Of a stretch of DNA of 64,000 nt, positions 15,276 to 23,762 are shown one piece after another. The stretch lies in assembly GCA_945897915.1 (NCBI GenBank), contig CAMDGB010000002.1:102430-166429 (forward strand), read 5' to 3'. How positions within the stretch are numbered: the stretch's first letter is position 1; every line of letters starts with the position of its first letter. The notes under the pieces were generated by a model. The model searched no databases. It was not told where the DNA came from and worked only from the letters and a program-made list of their open reading frames with translations. The stretch is from Chryseobacterium gleum (GTDB taxonomy: Bacteria; Bacteroidota; Bacteroidia; Flavobacteriales; Flavobacteriaceae). Made by a program: the position numbers and the translations under genes.

Positions 15276-16817
15276 TTACATTTTCATTAACCAATTTCTC
15301 ACGGAAACTTCTTTATCAATGATGTTTTTTAAATCTGTAATGGCTACACGTTCTTGAAGCATTGTATCTCTGTAACGTATAGTAACAGTTTGGTCTTCTA
15401 CAGTTTGGTGGTCAACAGTAATACAAAATGGCGTTCCTAAAGCATCTTGGCGTCTGTAACGACGGCCAACAGCATCTTTTTCATCGTAAGCCATATTGAA
15501 ATCCCATTTTAGTTCTTCCATAATTTCTTTGGCAATTTCTGGCAATCCATCTTTTTTAACCAAAGGTAAAACCGCTGCTTTTGTAGGTGCTAAAACAGAA
15601 GGCAATCGCAACACGGTTCTAGTAGAACCATCTTCTAATGTTTCTTCTTGTAATGCTTTTGAAAATACAGCTAAAAACATTCTGTCTAAACCAACAGAGG
15701 TTTCTACTACATAAGGCACGTAGTTTTTATTTTCTTCCGTATCAAAATATTGTAATTTTTTGCCTGAAAATTGTTCGTGCGCTTTTAAATCAAAATCTGT
15801 GCGAGAATGAATTCCTTCTAATTCTTTAAATCCAAAAGGGAAATTAAATTCAATATCGGCAGCAGCATTTGCGTAGTGTGCTAATTTTTCGTGGTCATGA
15901 AAACGGTAATTTTCAGCACCTAAACCTAATGATTTGTGCCAGTTTAGTCGTGTAATTTTCCAATATTCGTACCATTTCATTTCTTCACCTGGTTTTACGA
16001 AAAATTGCATTTCCATTTGTTCAAATTCGCGCATGCGGAAAATAAATTGTCTGGCAACAATTTCATTTCTAAACGCTTTCCCGGTTTGTGCAATTCCAAA
16101 AGGAATTTTCATTCGGCCTGTTTTTTGAACATTTAAAAAGTTTACAAAAATTCCTTGTGCCGTTTCTGGACGTAAGTACAAATCCATCGCCGTGTCAGCC
16201 GAAGCTCCTAATTTTGTACCAAACATTAAATTGAACTGGCGGACTTCTGTCCAATTACGAGATCCTGAATCCGGGCAAGCGATTTCTAATTCTTCAATTA
16301 AAAGTTTTACATCGTCTAAATCTCCGGCATCTAAACTTTTTGCCATTCTGGCTAAAATTTCGTTCTTTTTAGATAGGTATTCTACAACTCTTGGATTGGT
16401 TGTAATAAATTCATGTTCGTTAAAAGCAGCACCAAAACGTTCTTTTGCTTTTTCAATTTCTTTTTGTGCTTTGATGTTTAATTTTTCGGCATAATCTTCA
16501 ATTAAAACATCTGCACGGTATCTTTTTTTAGAATCTTTGTTGTCAATTAATGGGTCGTTAAATGCATCAACATGACCGGAAGCTTTCCAAGTGGTAGGAT
16601 GCATTAATATTGCGGCGTCTAAACCAACAATATTTTCATGCATTTGCACCATGGATTTCCACCAATATTCTCTTATGTTTTTCTTTAGTTCTACACCGTT
16701 TTGTGCGTAGTCATATACTGCACTTAAACCATCGTAAATTTCGCTAGAAGGGAAAATAAATCCGTATTCTTTTGCATGCGAAACTACATTCTTAAATAAG
16801 TCTTCTTGTTTTGCCAT
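15276..16817 (-). CDS. glyS: Glycyl-tRNA synthetase (homodimeric type)
   Basis: Class II synthetase charging tRNA-Gly, of the eukaryote-like single-subunit form used by Bacteroidota (513 residues). Motif 1/2 regions are visible: YLRPETAQGIFVNF, FGIAQTGKAFRNEI and MREFEQMEMQFF, followed by the glycine-site and motif 3 region ETSVGLDRMFLAV; the C-terminal anticodon domain contains FCITVDHQTVEDQTVTIRYRD. The start MAKQEDLFKNVVSHAKEYGF matches the family. A TACTTTTG box lies only 4 bases before this ATG, implying a leaderless mRNA unless it is read through from the gene 42 bases upstream. Confidence 0.97.
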   Translation of the reverse strand: MAKQEDLFKNVVSHAKEYGFIFPSSEIYDGLSAVYDYAQNGVELKKNIREYWWKSMVQMHENIVGLDAAILMHPTTWKASGHVDAFNDPLIDNKDSKKRYRADVLIEDYAEKLNIKAQKEIEKAKERFGAAFNEHEFITTNPRVVEYLSKKNEILARMAKSLDAGDLDDVKLLIEELEIACPDSGSRNWTEVRQFNLMFGTKLGASADTAMDLYLRPETAQGIFVNFLNVQKTGRMKIPFGIAQTGKAFRNEIVARQFIFRMREFEQMEMQFFVKPGEEMKWYEYWKITRLNWHKSLGLGAENYRFHDHEKLAHYANAAADIEFNFPFGFKELEGIHSRTDFDLKAHEQFSGKKLQYFDTEENKNYVPYVVETSVGLDRMFLAVFSKALQEETLEDGSTRTVLRLPSVLAPTKAAVLPLVKKDGLPEIAKEIMEELKWDFNMAYDEKDAVGRRYRRQDALGTPFCITVDHQTVEDQTVTIRYRDTMLQERVAITDLKNIIDKEVSVRNWLMKM

Positions 16818-16821
16818 GTTG

Positions 16822-16829
16822 CAAAAGTA
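16822..16829 (-). promoter_or_regulatory. -7 promoter box at glyS start
   Basis: TACTTTTG on the minus strand, with four bases (CAAC) to the glyS ATG. No TTG at the usual upstream spacing was seen, so strength is uncertain. Confidence 0.45.
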
Positions 16830-16859
16830 AAAATAGGAAAGGAATTAAAAAAGGAATTT

Positions 16860-17675
16860 TTAATTATAATTGAAAATGGTTGAACTAATTTTTGTAGTTC
16901 CAGAATATAAGTTCACAATATATCTTCCTTTTAGAGTTTTGTTTTTTTCTAAATCAACGTAACTGCAAACATCTGTTATTTGTTGCTGGTATTCAAAGTT
17001 TACTAATTTACTATATTTTAAAGTAATATTATCGTTTTCAAAAGTTAGTTGATCCACTGAAACAATGTCGTTTTTAGGATTAACAATTTGAACAAAAATT
17101 TCTTTTTCACCAGAAGAAATGGATTTGTTTTTATCAACTGTAAAGCATACTCTAATTTGTTCAATTGGTTTTACTTTATTTGGCGTTTTATTATCTGTAA
17201 GAAACTTAACCCCTTTAACTTGTAAATTAGTTACTTCAAATTTAGCATCTTTTAAAATTGTGTTTTCAGTAATTTTTGGAGCTATGATTTCAGGTTTAAT
17301 TAAAGTTCTAAGCTTTTCAATTTGTTTTAATTTTTCTTTCAACAATTTAATTGAATCTTTTATTTGGTCAATTTCTTTATTTAGTTCTGCTAAATTCTTG
17401 AATTTAACATTCTTTTGTGGGTCTTTTAAATCGGTTACTTTTAAAGATAAATCTTGAAAATTTTCATCAAAATTATTATATAAATTTGAAACGGAATCAT
17501 ATTTAGATAGAATTTCAGATAACTGATTTTGAGTAATCAAAGTTTCTTGTTTCAAAGTATCTTGTAGTTCTTTGGCGGATTTATTATCTTTATAACTTTT
17601 AAATAATACTATCAGTAAAAAAAATGATAATAGAAGTATAGCAATCTTATAGTTGTTGTTTCTTTTTGAAGACAT
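16860..17675 (-). CDS. Hypothetical membrane-anchored coiled-coil protein
   Basis: I do not recognise a family. 271 residues: a short basic N-terminus (SSKRNNNYK), one membrane helix at about 10-25 (IAILLLSFFLLIVLF), then a long charged region rich in Lys/Glu/Leu heptads (about 35-125, e.g. LKEKLKQIEKLRTLI) expected to be coiled coil, and a C-terminal beta-rich domain (about 145-271) with segments such as IRVCFTVDKNKSISSGEKE, IFVQIVNPKNDIV and GRYIVNLYSG that resemble an Ig-like fold. It is 42 bases upstream of glyS on the same strand. Its divergent gap with comF contains a TTTTACT/AGTAAAA inverted repeat. A periplasmic scaffold is a guess. Confidence 0.8.
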   Translation of the reverse strand: MSSKRNNNYKIAILLLSFFLLIVLFKSYKDNKSAKELQDTLKQETLITQNQLSEILSKYDSVSNLYNNFDENFQDLSLKVTDLKDPQKNVKFKNLAELNKEIDQIKDSIKLLKEKLKQIEKLRTLIKPEIIAPKITENTILKDAKFEVTNLQVKGVKFLTDNKTPNKVKPIEQIRVCFTVDKNKSISSGEKEIFVQIVNPKNDIVSVDQLTFENDNITLKYSKLVNFEYQQQITDVCSYVDLEKNKTLKGRYIVNLYSGTTKISSTIFNYN

Positions 17676-17684
17676 TTTAAATAT

Positions 17685-17700
17685 TTTTACTAAAGTAAAA
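17685..17700. repeat. Inverted repeat in divergent promoter region
   Basis: TTTTACT / AGTAAAA with two central A, midway between the divergent coiled-coil gene and comF. It overlaps a near-consensus minus-strand box (TACTTTAG), so it could be promoter sequence or an operator; nothing distinguishes the two. Confidence 0.4.
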
Positions 17701-17713
17701 CTAATGTTTTAAT

Positions 17714-18418
17714 ATGATAAAGTTTTTCGACAAAATACATAAAAATCTGTTAAACGTGGTGTTTCCTGCAATTTGTAATGGCTGTTCGAAATTACTTTTA
17801 AAAAATGAAAAAATAATTTGTACACATTGTGTTCATAATTTGCCCCTTACCCATCATCATCTTTTAAAAGAGACAGAAATTCATAAAGTTTTTTATGGTT
17901 TAGTACCTTTTGAATTTGGTGCCTCATTATTATATTATAGAAAAAAAGGAATTGCGCAACATTTAATGCACAATTTGAAATACAGAAATCAGCAAGAAAT
18001 TGGCACCTATCTAGGCGATTATTTTTCAAAAGACCTAATGGAATTGCCAATTTTTAAAGATATTGATGGAATAATTCCAGTGCCCCTTCACAAAAAACGT
18101 CTTCATGAGAGAGGATATAATCAAGTTACTACTTTTTGCGAATCGCTTGAAAAAAACTTAGTTATTCCTATAATTGATGATGTTTTAATTAAATCCAAAA
18201 ACTTAAAATCTCAAATTCAAAAATCAAAAGAAAATCGATTAGAAACTAATAAAAATGTGTTTTCAATTGAAAACGCTCACAAAATTGAAGGGAAACACCT
18301 ATTACTAGTAGATGATATTTTTACAACTGGTGCCACTATTGAAGCGTGTGCAAAAGAAATATTAAAAATAAAAAACACCAAAATTAGCATCTTAACTATG
18401 GCATATACACAATCATAA
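17714..18418 (+). CDS. ComF family phosphoribosyltransferase-like protein
   Basis: Homologue of ComF/GntX, a protein linked to DNA uptake in transformable bacteria; biochemical role unsettled. 234 residues. The N-terminus has a four-cysteine zinc site: C21, C24 (CNGC) and C36, C39 (CTHC). The C-terminal half is a type I phosphoribosyltransferase fold with the PRPP-binding motif LLLVDDIFTTGAT, preceded by PVPLHKKRLHERGYNQ, the family hallmark. The gene is complete. It is divergent from the coiled-coil gene and 70 bases upstream of the Ig-like lipoprotein gene on the same strand. The sequence gives no direct sign that this organism is competent. Confidence 0.92.
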   Translation: MIKFFDKIHKNLLNVVFPAICNGCSKLLLKNEKIICTHCVHNLPLTHHHLLKETEIHKVFYGLVPFEFGASLLYYRKKGIAQHLMHNLKYRNQQEIGTYLGDYFSKDLMELPIFKDIDGIIPVPLHKKRLHERGYNQVTTFCESLEKNLVIPIIDDVLIKSKNLKSQIQKSKENRLETNKNVFSIENAHKIEGKHLLLVDDIFTTGATIEACAKEILKIKNTKISILTMAYTQS

Positions 18419-18488
18419 AATTTAATTAAAGATTATGATGCAAGTGAATATAGTTGTTACTTTGCAGTATTAAATAGCAACATAATTA

Positions 18489-20090
18489 ATGAAAAAAATC
18501 ATATTTATTTTTACCGTAATTTCTGTAATATGTATCAGTTGTGCCAAAAGAGGCATGATTTCTGGTGGCCCAAAAGACAGCATTGCTCCAGTTATTGTTA
18601 AAAGTAGTCCGAAAAATTATGAAACCAATTTTTCTGGAAAAACTATCAAAATTGATTTTAGCGAATACATAAAAGTAAAAGACATAAACAAACAATTGAT
18701 AGTTTCGCCGCCTATGGCTAAAACCCCTACAATTGTGCCGCAAGGAAGTGCCAGTAAATTTATTTCAATCACTTTAAATGAAGAATTAAAACCAAAAACT
18801 ACCTATAGTTTTAATTTTGGACAAAGCATAACTGATTACAACGAAGGCATTCCGTATTCGCAATTTAAATATGTGTTTTCAACGGGTGCTTTTGTAGATT
18901 CTTTAAAAGTTTCAGGTGAAATTCAAGATGCATTTGAAAAAGAAACGGATGAATTTGTAACGGTAATGTTATATGATGCCGAAACTTATAATGATTCATT
19001 AGTATATAAAAACAAACCCGTTTATATTTCCAATACTTTAGAAAAAAATACGAAGTTTACTATTGAAAACATAAAAGAAGGCAATTATTATTTAGTGGCT
19101 TTAAAAGACAAAAATAACAATTACAATTATCAAGCAAAATCGGAAAAAATTGCCTTTAAGAAAGAAAAAATAAAAATTCCTTCAGATAGTAGTTTTACCT
19201 TAAAATTATTTGCAGAGAAAAACGAAATCAAAACCTATACGCCTACACTAGAAAGCAATAACAAATTATTCTTAGGTTATGAAGGCAATGCAAGTAATGT
19301 GAAACTATTTTATAAAAAAAATAACATTGAAACGCCTTTGCGCTTTGCAAAATCAGCGAATAAAAAATCAGACACTTTACAGGTTTTTATTCCTAAAGAA
19401 GCTAAAGATTCCATACAAATACTTGTGAAATCAGACACATATTTGAAAAATTATATGGTGAAATTAAAAAAGTTAAAAGAAGCAGATTCCTTAAAAGTCA
19501 AGCTTTTTGCTAATAAAAAATTCCAATTTAACGAAAAACTAAATTTAGAAACCACAACGCCAATTAAAAAAATCAAATCTGAGAAAATATTTTTAAGAAA
19601 AAAAGACAGCACTTTAGTTTCCTTCAAAACAGAAATTAATGATTTTGAGCAACTAATTTCATTTGATTTTAAGCAAGAAGAAAACGAAAAATACGAAATT
19701 CAATTATTGCCTGGAGCCATAGAAGATGAATACAACACAAAATCAGATAGTTTGAATTTTGCTTTTGATAAAGGTGCCATAAGTGACTTCGGAAATTTAA
19801 AATTGCGTATGAAAAACATCAATAGATTCCCTTATGTACTACAAATTTTAAATACTTCTGGAGATATAGTTAGCGAAAAATATTGCTTAAAAGAAACAGA
19901 GTTGTATTTTGAGGCCATTCAACCAAGCAACTACCAAGTGCGTTTATTTTATGATGATAACAAAAATAAAATTTGGGATTCTGGAAACTTTAAAGCCAAA
20001 TTGCAACCTGAAGAAATGATATATTTCCCAATATTAATTGACGTAAGGGCCAATTGGGATGTAGATCAAGAATTGGAATTAAAACTTTAA
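18489..20090 (+). CDS. Ig-like domain-containing lipoprotein
   Basis: 533-residue lipoprotein. The signal has a lipobox (FIFTVISVICISC, Cys at about residue 18). Immediately after it comes an SbsA-type Ig-like domain (about residues 30-135: DSIAPVIVKSSPKNYETNF, then IKIDFSEYIKV, ending VFSTGAFVDSL), followed by a second region with KEGNYYLVALKDKNNNY-like segments typical of carboxypeptidase-regulatory or Ig folds, and a C-terminal NYQVRLFYDDNKNKIWDSG. Homologues are common in Bacteroidota and of unknown function. A surface-exposed or periplasmic outer-membrane lipoprotein is inferred. A near-match box (TTACTTTG) lies shortly before the start. A palindromic terminator follows. Confidence 0.85.
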   Translation: MKKIIFIFTVISVICISCAKRGMISGGPKDSIAPVIVKSSPKNYETNFSGKTIKIDFSEYIKVKDINKQLIVSPPMAKTPTIVPQGSASKFISITLNEELKPKTTYSFNFGQSITDYNEGIPYSQFKYVFSTGAFVDSLKVSGEIQDAFEKETDEFVTVMLYDAETYNDSLVYKNKPVYISNTLEKNTKFTIENIKEGNYYLVALKDKNNNYNYQAKSEKIAFKKEKIKIPSDSSFTLKLFAEKNEIKTYTPTLESNNKLFLGYEGNASNVKLFYKKNNIETPLRFAKSANKKSDTLQVFIPKEAKDSIQILVKSDTYLKNYMVKLKKLKEADSLKVKLFANKKFQFNEKLNLETTTPIKKIKSEKIFLRKKDSTLVSFKTEINDFEQLISFDFKQEENEKYEIQLLPGAIEDEYNTKSDSLNFAFDKGAISDFGNLKLRMKNINRFPYVLQILNTSGDIVSEKYCLKETELYFEAIQPSNYQVRLFYDDNKNKIWDSGNFKAKLQPEEMIYFPILIDVRANWDVDQELELKL

Positions 20091-20095
20091 AAATA

Positions 20096-20126
20096 AAAAA
20101 ACGCATTCAAATTTGAATGCGTTTTT
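20096..20126. terminator. Bidirectional palindromic terminator
   Basis: Perfect palindrome of 22 bases centred in AAATTT (arms ACGCATTCAAA / TTTGAATGCGT) flanked by A5 and T5. It lies between the convergent Ig-like lipoprotein gene and sdhB. Confidence 0.9.
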
Positions 20127-20149
20127 AAGTTTTATTATGTTGTGTATAA

Positions 20150-20911
20150 TTAAAGCACACTAGCTTTTAAATATTCTCTATTCATACGAGCGATGTTTTC
20201 TAAAGAAATTCCTTTCGGACATTCTACTTCACATGCGCCTGTATTGGTACAATTTCCAAAACCTTCTTCGTCCATTTGACGTACCATGTTTAACACTCTT
20301 TCTGTAGCTTCTACTTTTCCTTGTGGCAATAAAGCATATTGAGATACTTTTGCGCCAACAAATAACATGGCCGATCCGTTTTTACAAGTTGCCACACAAG
20401 CGCCACAACCAATACATGCAGCTGCCATAAACGCTTTATCTGCATCTTGTTTGTTAATTGGAGTTGCATTGGCGTCAATAGTTCTACCAGAAGTATTTAC
20501 AGATACAAATCCGCCAGCTTGTTGGATTCTATCAAAAGCACTTCTATCTACCATTAAGTCTTTTACAACTGGGAAAGCTTTACTTCTCCATGGTTCAATA
20601 AAAATTGTTTCACCATCTTTAAATTTACGCATATGTAATTGACACGTCGTAGTTCCAGTATCAGGACCATGTGCGCGACCATTAATATACAACGAACACA
20701 TTCCGCAAATACCTTCACGACAGTCGTGATCAAAAGCAACTGGTTCGTTTTTTGTATTGATTAATTGCTCGTTTAATTGGTCTAACATTTCTAAGAAAGA
20801 ACTGTCTGTAGAAACATTATCTAATTTATAAGTTTCCATTTTACCTTTTGCACTAGCGTTTTTTTGACGCCAGATTTTAAGGTTGATATTTATATATTTT
20901 TTTGCACTCAT
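20150..20911 (-). CDS. sdhB: Succinate dehydrogenase/fumarate reductase iron-sulfur subunit
   Basis: Iron-sulfur subunit of complex II, relaying electrons between the flavin of SdhA and the membrane quinone site. 253 residues. The N-terminal ferredoxin domain has the [2Fe-2S] cysteines in [16 protein letters not shown] and the following TTTCQLH; the C-terminal domain has [15 protein letters not shown] and [18 protein letters not shown] for the [4Fe-4S] and [3Fe-4S] clusters. The 32-base or so cluster spacing and the [12 protein letters not shown] segment are those of the Bacteroidota type. It is the last gene of the sdhC-sdhA-sdhB operon, 6 bases after sdhA. Confidence 0.97.
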   Translation of the reverse strand: MSAKKYININLKIWRQKNASAKGKMETYKLDNVSTDSSFLEMLDQLNEQLINTKNEPVAFDHDCREGICGMCSLYINGRAHGPDTGTTTCQLHMRKFKDGETIFIEPWRSKAFPVVKDLMVDRSAFDRIQQAGGFVSVNTSGRTIDANATPINKQDADKAFMAAACIGCGACVATCKNGSAMLFVGAKVSQYALLPQGKVEATERVLNMVRQMDEEGFGNCTNTGACEVECPKGISLENIARMNREYLKASVL

Positions 20912-20917
20912 AATATC

Positions 20918-22927
20918 TTATTTATAGTTTCTAGCTGCAATTTTGATAAACTCATATTTCAATTCTTCTTTATGAAGTACCGATTTACTTGCATCGCTTC
21001 CGTTATATTCCCAAGCGGCAACATAGCCAAATTTTTCATCATCACGGAGCGTTTCGCCTTCAGCATCTTGGTATTCTTCACGGAAATGCCCGCCACATGA
21101 TTCTTCACGATCTAAAGCATCTTTTGCCATTAATTGTCCCAATTCAATAAAATCTGCTACACGAAGTGCTTTTTCTAATTCTTGGTTTAACTCGTTGGCA
21201 GCGCCAGGAACTCTAACATCTGCATAGAAATCTTCTCTTAATTGTCTAATTTCTTCAATGGCTTCTTTTAATCCTTTTTCATTTCTAGACATTCCAACTT
21301 TATTCCACATTATTAATCCTAATTTTTTGTGGAAATAGTCAACAGATTTTGTACCGTTATTATTAATTAATTGCTCGATCGATTGACGAACTGCATTCTC
21401 AGCTTCCATAAATTCTGGCGTATCAGTAGCAATTTTACCTGTTCTAATTTCGTCTGCTAAATAGTTGGAAACCGTGTAAGGTAAAACGAAATAACCATCT
21501 GCCAAACCTTGCATCAAAGCGGAAGCGCCTAATCGGTTGGCTCCGTGATCTGAGAAATTCGCTTCTCCAGCAACGAAACATCCTGGAATAGATGACATTA
21601 AGTTATAATCAACCCAAACGCCACCCATAGTATAATGCACCGCTGGATAAATTTTCATTGGCGTTTCATATGGATTTTCATCTGTAATTTTTTCATACAT
21701 CGTGAAAAGATTTCCATACTTTGATTCTACCCATTTTTTTCCAAAATCTTGAATTGTAGCATCAGATGGGTTATGATCGCCTTGCATAAACGCAGCTTGT
21801 TTTCCTTTGGTGATAATTTCTGAAGCAAAATCTAAATATACGCCTTCATTTGTATCGTTTGATTCAATTCCGTGTCCTGCATCACAAACATCTTTTGCTG
21901 CACGAGACGCTACATCACGTGGTACTAAGTTTCCAAACGCAGGATATTTTCTTTCTAAGAAATAATCTCTATCTGATTCTGCAATTTGTGTTGGTTTTAA
22001 GTTCCCCGATCTAATAGCTTCTGCATCTTCTTTTTTTGCAGGCACCCAAATACGTCCAGAGTTACGTAATGATTCGGACATTAACGTTAACTTAGCTTGA
22101 TTGGTGCCATGAACTGGAATACAAGTTGGGTGAATTTGTACAAAACAAGGATTGGCAAAATGCGCTCCTTTTTTGTGTACTTTCCAAGAAGCAGTAACGT
22201 TACTTCCCATTGCGTTAGTAGATAAAAAATATACATTTCCATAACCACCAGAAGCAATGATAACCGCGTGAGCGGAATGACGTTCTAATTCGCCAGTAAT
22301 TAAATTACGAGCAATAATTCCTCGGGCTTTGCCTTCTACTTTAACAATATCAAGCATTTCGTGTCGGTTATACATTTTTACATTACCTAAACCAATTTGT
22401 CTAGACAAAGCAGAATATGCTCCTAATAATAATTGTTGTCCTGTTTGTCCTGCAGCATAAAAAGTACGTTGTACTTGAGTACCACCAAACGAACGGTTGT
22501 CTAATAATCCCCCATAATCTCTAGCGAAAGGTACACCTTGCGCCACACATTGGTCGATAATATTTGAAGATACTTCTGCTAAACGATGTACGTTTGCTTC
22601 ACGCGCACGGTAGTCACCCCCTTTAATCGTATCATAAAATAATCTGTACGTACTGTCTCCATCATTTTGATAGTTCTTTGCCGCGTTTATTCCACCTTGA
22701 GCAGCAATTGAGTGTGCTCTACGTGGTGAATCTTGAAAACAAAATGCTTTTACGTTGTACCCCATTTCTCCAAATGAAGCAGCAGCCGAAGCACCTGCTA
22801 AACCAGTTCCTACAACAATTACATCGATTTTTGGTCTATTGTTTGGAGCCACCAATTTAAGATTATTCTTATGGTTGGTCCATTTTTCTGAAATAGGACC
22901 TTCTGGAATTTTAGAATCTAGTTTCAT
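20918..22927 (-). CDS. sdhA: Succinate dehydrogenase/fumarate reductase flavoprotein subunit
   Basis: FAD-carrying catalytic subunit of complex II. 669 residues, the long form typical of epsilonproteobacterial fumarate reductases and Bacteroidota SdhA. The dinucleotide-binding motif is [19 protein letters not shown] (about residues 36-54); the covalent-flavin region is [18 protein letters not shown] (about 67-84), with the His that links [12 protein letters not shown] and [12 protein letters not shown] are substrate-site segments, and [19 protein letters not shown] is the late FAD segment. It lies 13 bases after sdhC and 6 before sdhB. Direction of use (succinate oxidation or fumarate reduction) cannot be read from the sequence. 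Confidence 0.97.
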   Translation of the reverse strand: MKLDSKIPEGPISEKWTNHKNNLKLVAPNNRPKIDVIVVGTGLAGASAAASFGEMGYNVKAFCFQDSPRRAHSIAAQGGINAAKNYQNDGDSTYRLFYDTIKGGDYRAREANVHRLAEVSSNIIDQCVAQGVPFARDYGGLLDNRSFGGTQVQRTFYAAGQTGQQLLLGAYSALSRQIGLGNVKMYNRHEMLDIVKVEGKARGIIARNLITGELERHSAHAVIIASGGYGNVYFLSTNAMGSNVTASWKVHKKGAHFANPCFVQIHPTCIPVHGTNQAKLTLMSESLRNSGRIWVPAKKEDAEAIRSGNLKPTQIAESDRDYFLERKYPAFGNLVPRDVASRAAKDVCDAGHGIESNDTNEGVYLDFASEIITKGKQAAFMQGDHNPSDATIQDFGKKWVESKYGNLFTMYEKITDENPYETPMKIYPAVHYTMGGVWVDYNLMSSIPGCFVAGEANFSDHGANRLGASALMQGLADGYFVLPYTVSNYLADEIRTGKIATDTPEFMEAENAVRQSIEQLINNNGTKSVDYFHKKLGLIMWNKVGMSRNEKGLKEAIEEIRQLREDFYADVRVPGAANELNQELEKALRVADFIELGQLMAKDALDREESCGGHFREEYQDAEGETLRDDEKFGYVAAWEYNGSDASKSVLHKEELKYEFIKIAARNYK

Positions 22928-22940
22928 TTATAAAGTGAAA

Positions 22941-23606
22941 TTAATGATTAAAATGATGAAACAATGCAATAAAAATAAATCCGAAAGGAACTATAATTGC
23001 AAATGCATATCCTAATTTATGAAGTGCTTTCGAAAACTTGTTGTTAAACCCAACAGATTGAAAGGAGGAGTTAAAGCCATGCCACAAGTGTAAAGACAAT
23101 AATAAAAAAGAAACACAATAAATTCCAGTTCTAATTGGACTTTCAAATTTGTGTGCTAATTCGTCATAATATCTTGCTGGCGCTTCAGGGTTTGATTCAA
23201 CATATTTATAAACCATTTCTGGAAACCAAAAATCATAAAAATGAAGACCTAAAAAGGCCAAAACCACTGCGCCAGAAATAATCATGTTTCTAGATGCCCA
23301 TGAAGCGTTTGCTGCATCATTGTTTTTGGCATAAGATATTGGTCTTGCCGCTCTATTTTTAAAATTTAAAACAAATCCCATGATAAAATGAAAAACAACG
23401 CCCGCAACCAATACAGGTTGCATTACATACTGAATTAAAGGATTATATCCCATAAAGTGTGAACAAGCATTAAAAATTTCTTCGCTAAATACAGAGGTTA
23501 AATTAATACCAAAGTGTAGCGATAAGAAAGAAATTAAGAACAGTCCAGAAAGTGCCATGGCGACTTTTTTAGCAATTGACGAACTCAAAACAGAAGATTT
23601 TGCCAT
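22941..23606 (-). CDS. sdhC: Succinate dehydrogenase cytochrome b subunit
   Basis: Single-subunit, di-heme type membrane anchor of complex II (B-type, like Wolinella FrdC and Bacillus SdhC), 221 residues with five hydrophobic segments: around VAMALSGLFLISFLSLHF, PVLVAGVVFHFIMGFVL, ISGAVVLAFLGLHFYDFW, IYCVSFLLLSLHLWHGF and FAIIVPFGFIFIALF. Histidines within or at the ends of these helices (in SLHFG, VVFHF, GLHFYD, SLHLWHG) are the candidate axial heme ligands. It is first in the sdhCAB operon, with a good promoter about 40 bases upstream that contains an inverted repeat between its two elements. Confidence 0.95.
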   Translation of the reverse strand: MAKSSVLSSSIAKKVAMALSGLFLISFLSLHFGINLTSVFSEEIFNACSHFMGYNPLIQYVMQPVLVAGVVFHFIMGFVLNFKNRAARPISYAKNNDAANASWASRNMIISGAVVLAFLGLHFYDFWFPEMVYKYVESNPEAPARYYDELAHKFESPIRTGIYCVSFLLLSLHLWHGFNSSFQSVGFNNKFSKALHKLGYAFAIIVPFGFIFIALFHHFNH

Positions 23607-23644
23607 AATTATAGTTAATGTTAATTTGAATATTTTAATGTAAG

Positions 23645-23675
23645 CAAAAATAAAGGTTATAAGTAAGACTTACAA
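23645..23675 (-). promoter_or_regulatory. sdhCAB promoter
   Basis: Minus-strand TATTTTTG at 23645-23652 with TTG at 23673-23675, spacer 20, matching the Bacteroidota pattern. It lies 38 bases before the sdhC ATG. The spacer and TTG are occupied by the inverted repeat at 23652-23680. Confidence 0.6.
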
Positions 23676-23680
23676 CCTTT
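23652..23680 (-). terminator. Hairpin upstream of sdhC (terminator or operator)
   Basis: 13-base arms (AAAGGTTGTAAGT / ACTTATAACCTTT on the minus strand, one G-T wobble) with a 3-base loop, then a T-rich stretch. It lies 82 bases past the stop of the BNR-repeat gene, so termination of that gene is the simple reading. Its overlap with the sdh promoter makes an operator possible. Confidence 0.6.
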
Positions 23681-23762
23681 GAAAGTTAATTTATAATCAT
23701 TTTAAATGAGATTAACATTTGTTGAATATCAACATCTTAAGAATGAAATTTTTCCTTCAATA

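Noticed and set aside
18486..18743. Open frame of 85 residues opposite the start of the Ig-like lipoprotein gene
   Set aside because: It is antisense to a gene with a clear lipoprotein signal, and its Tyr/Phe/Asn-rich composition is that of a shadow frame.
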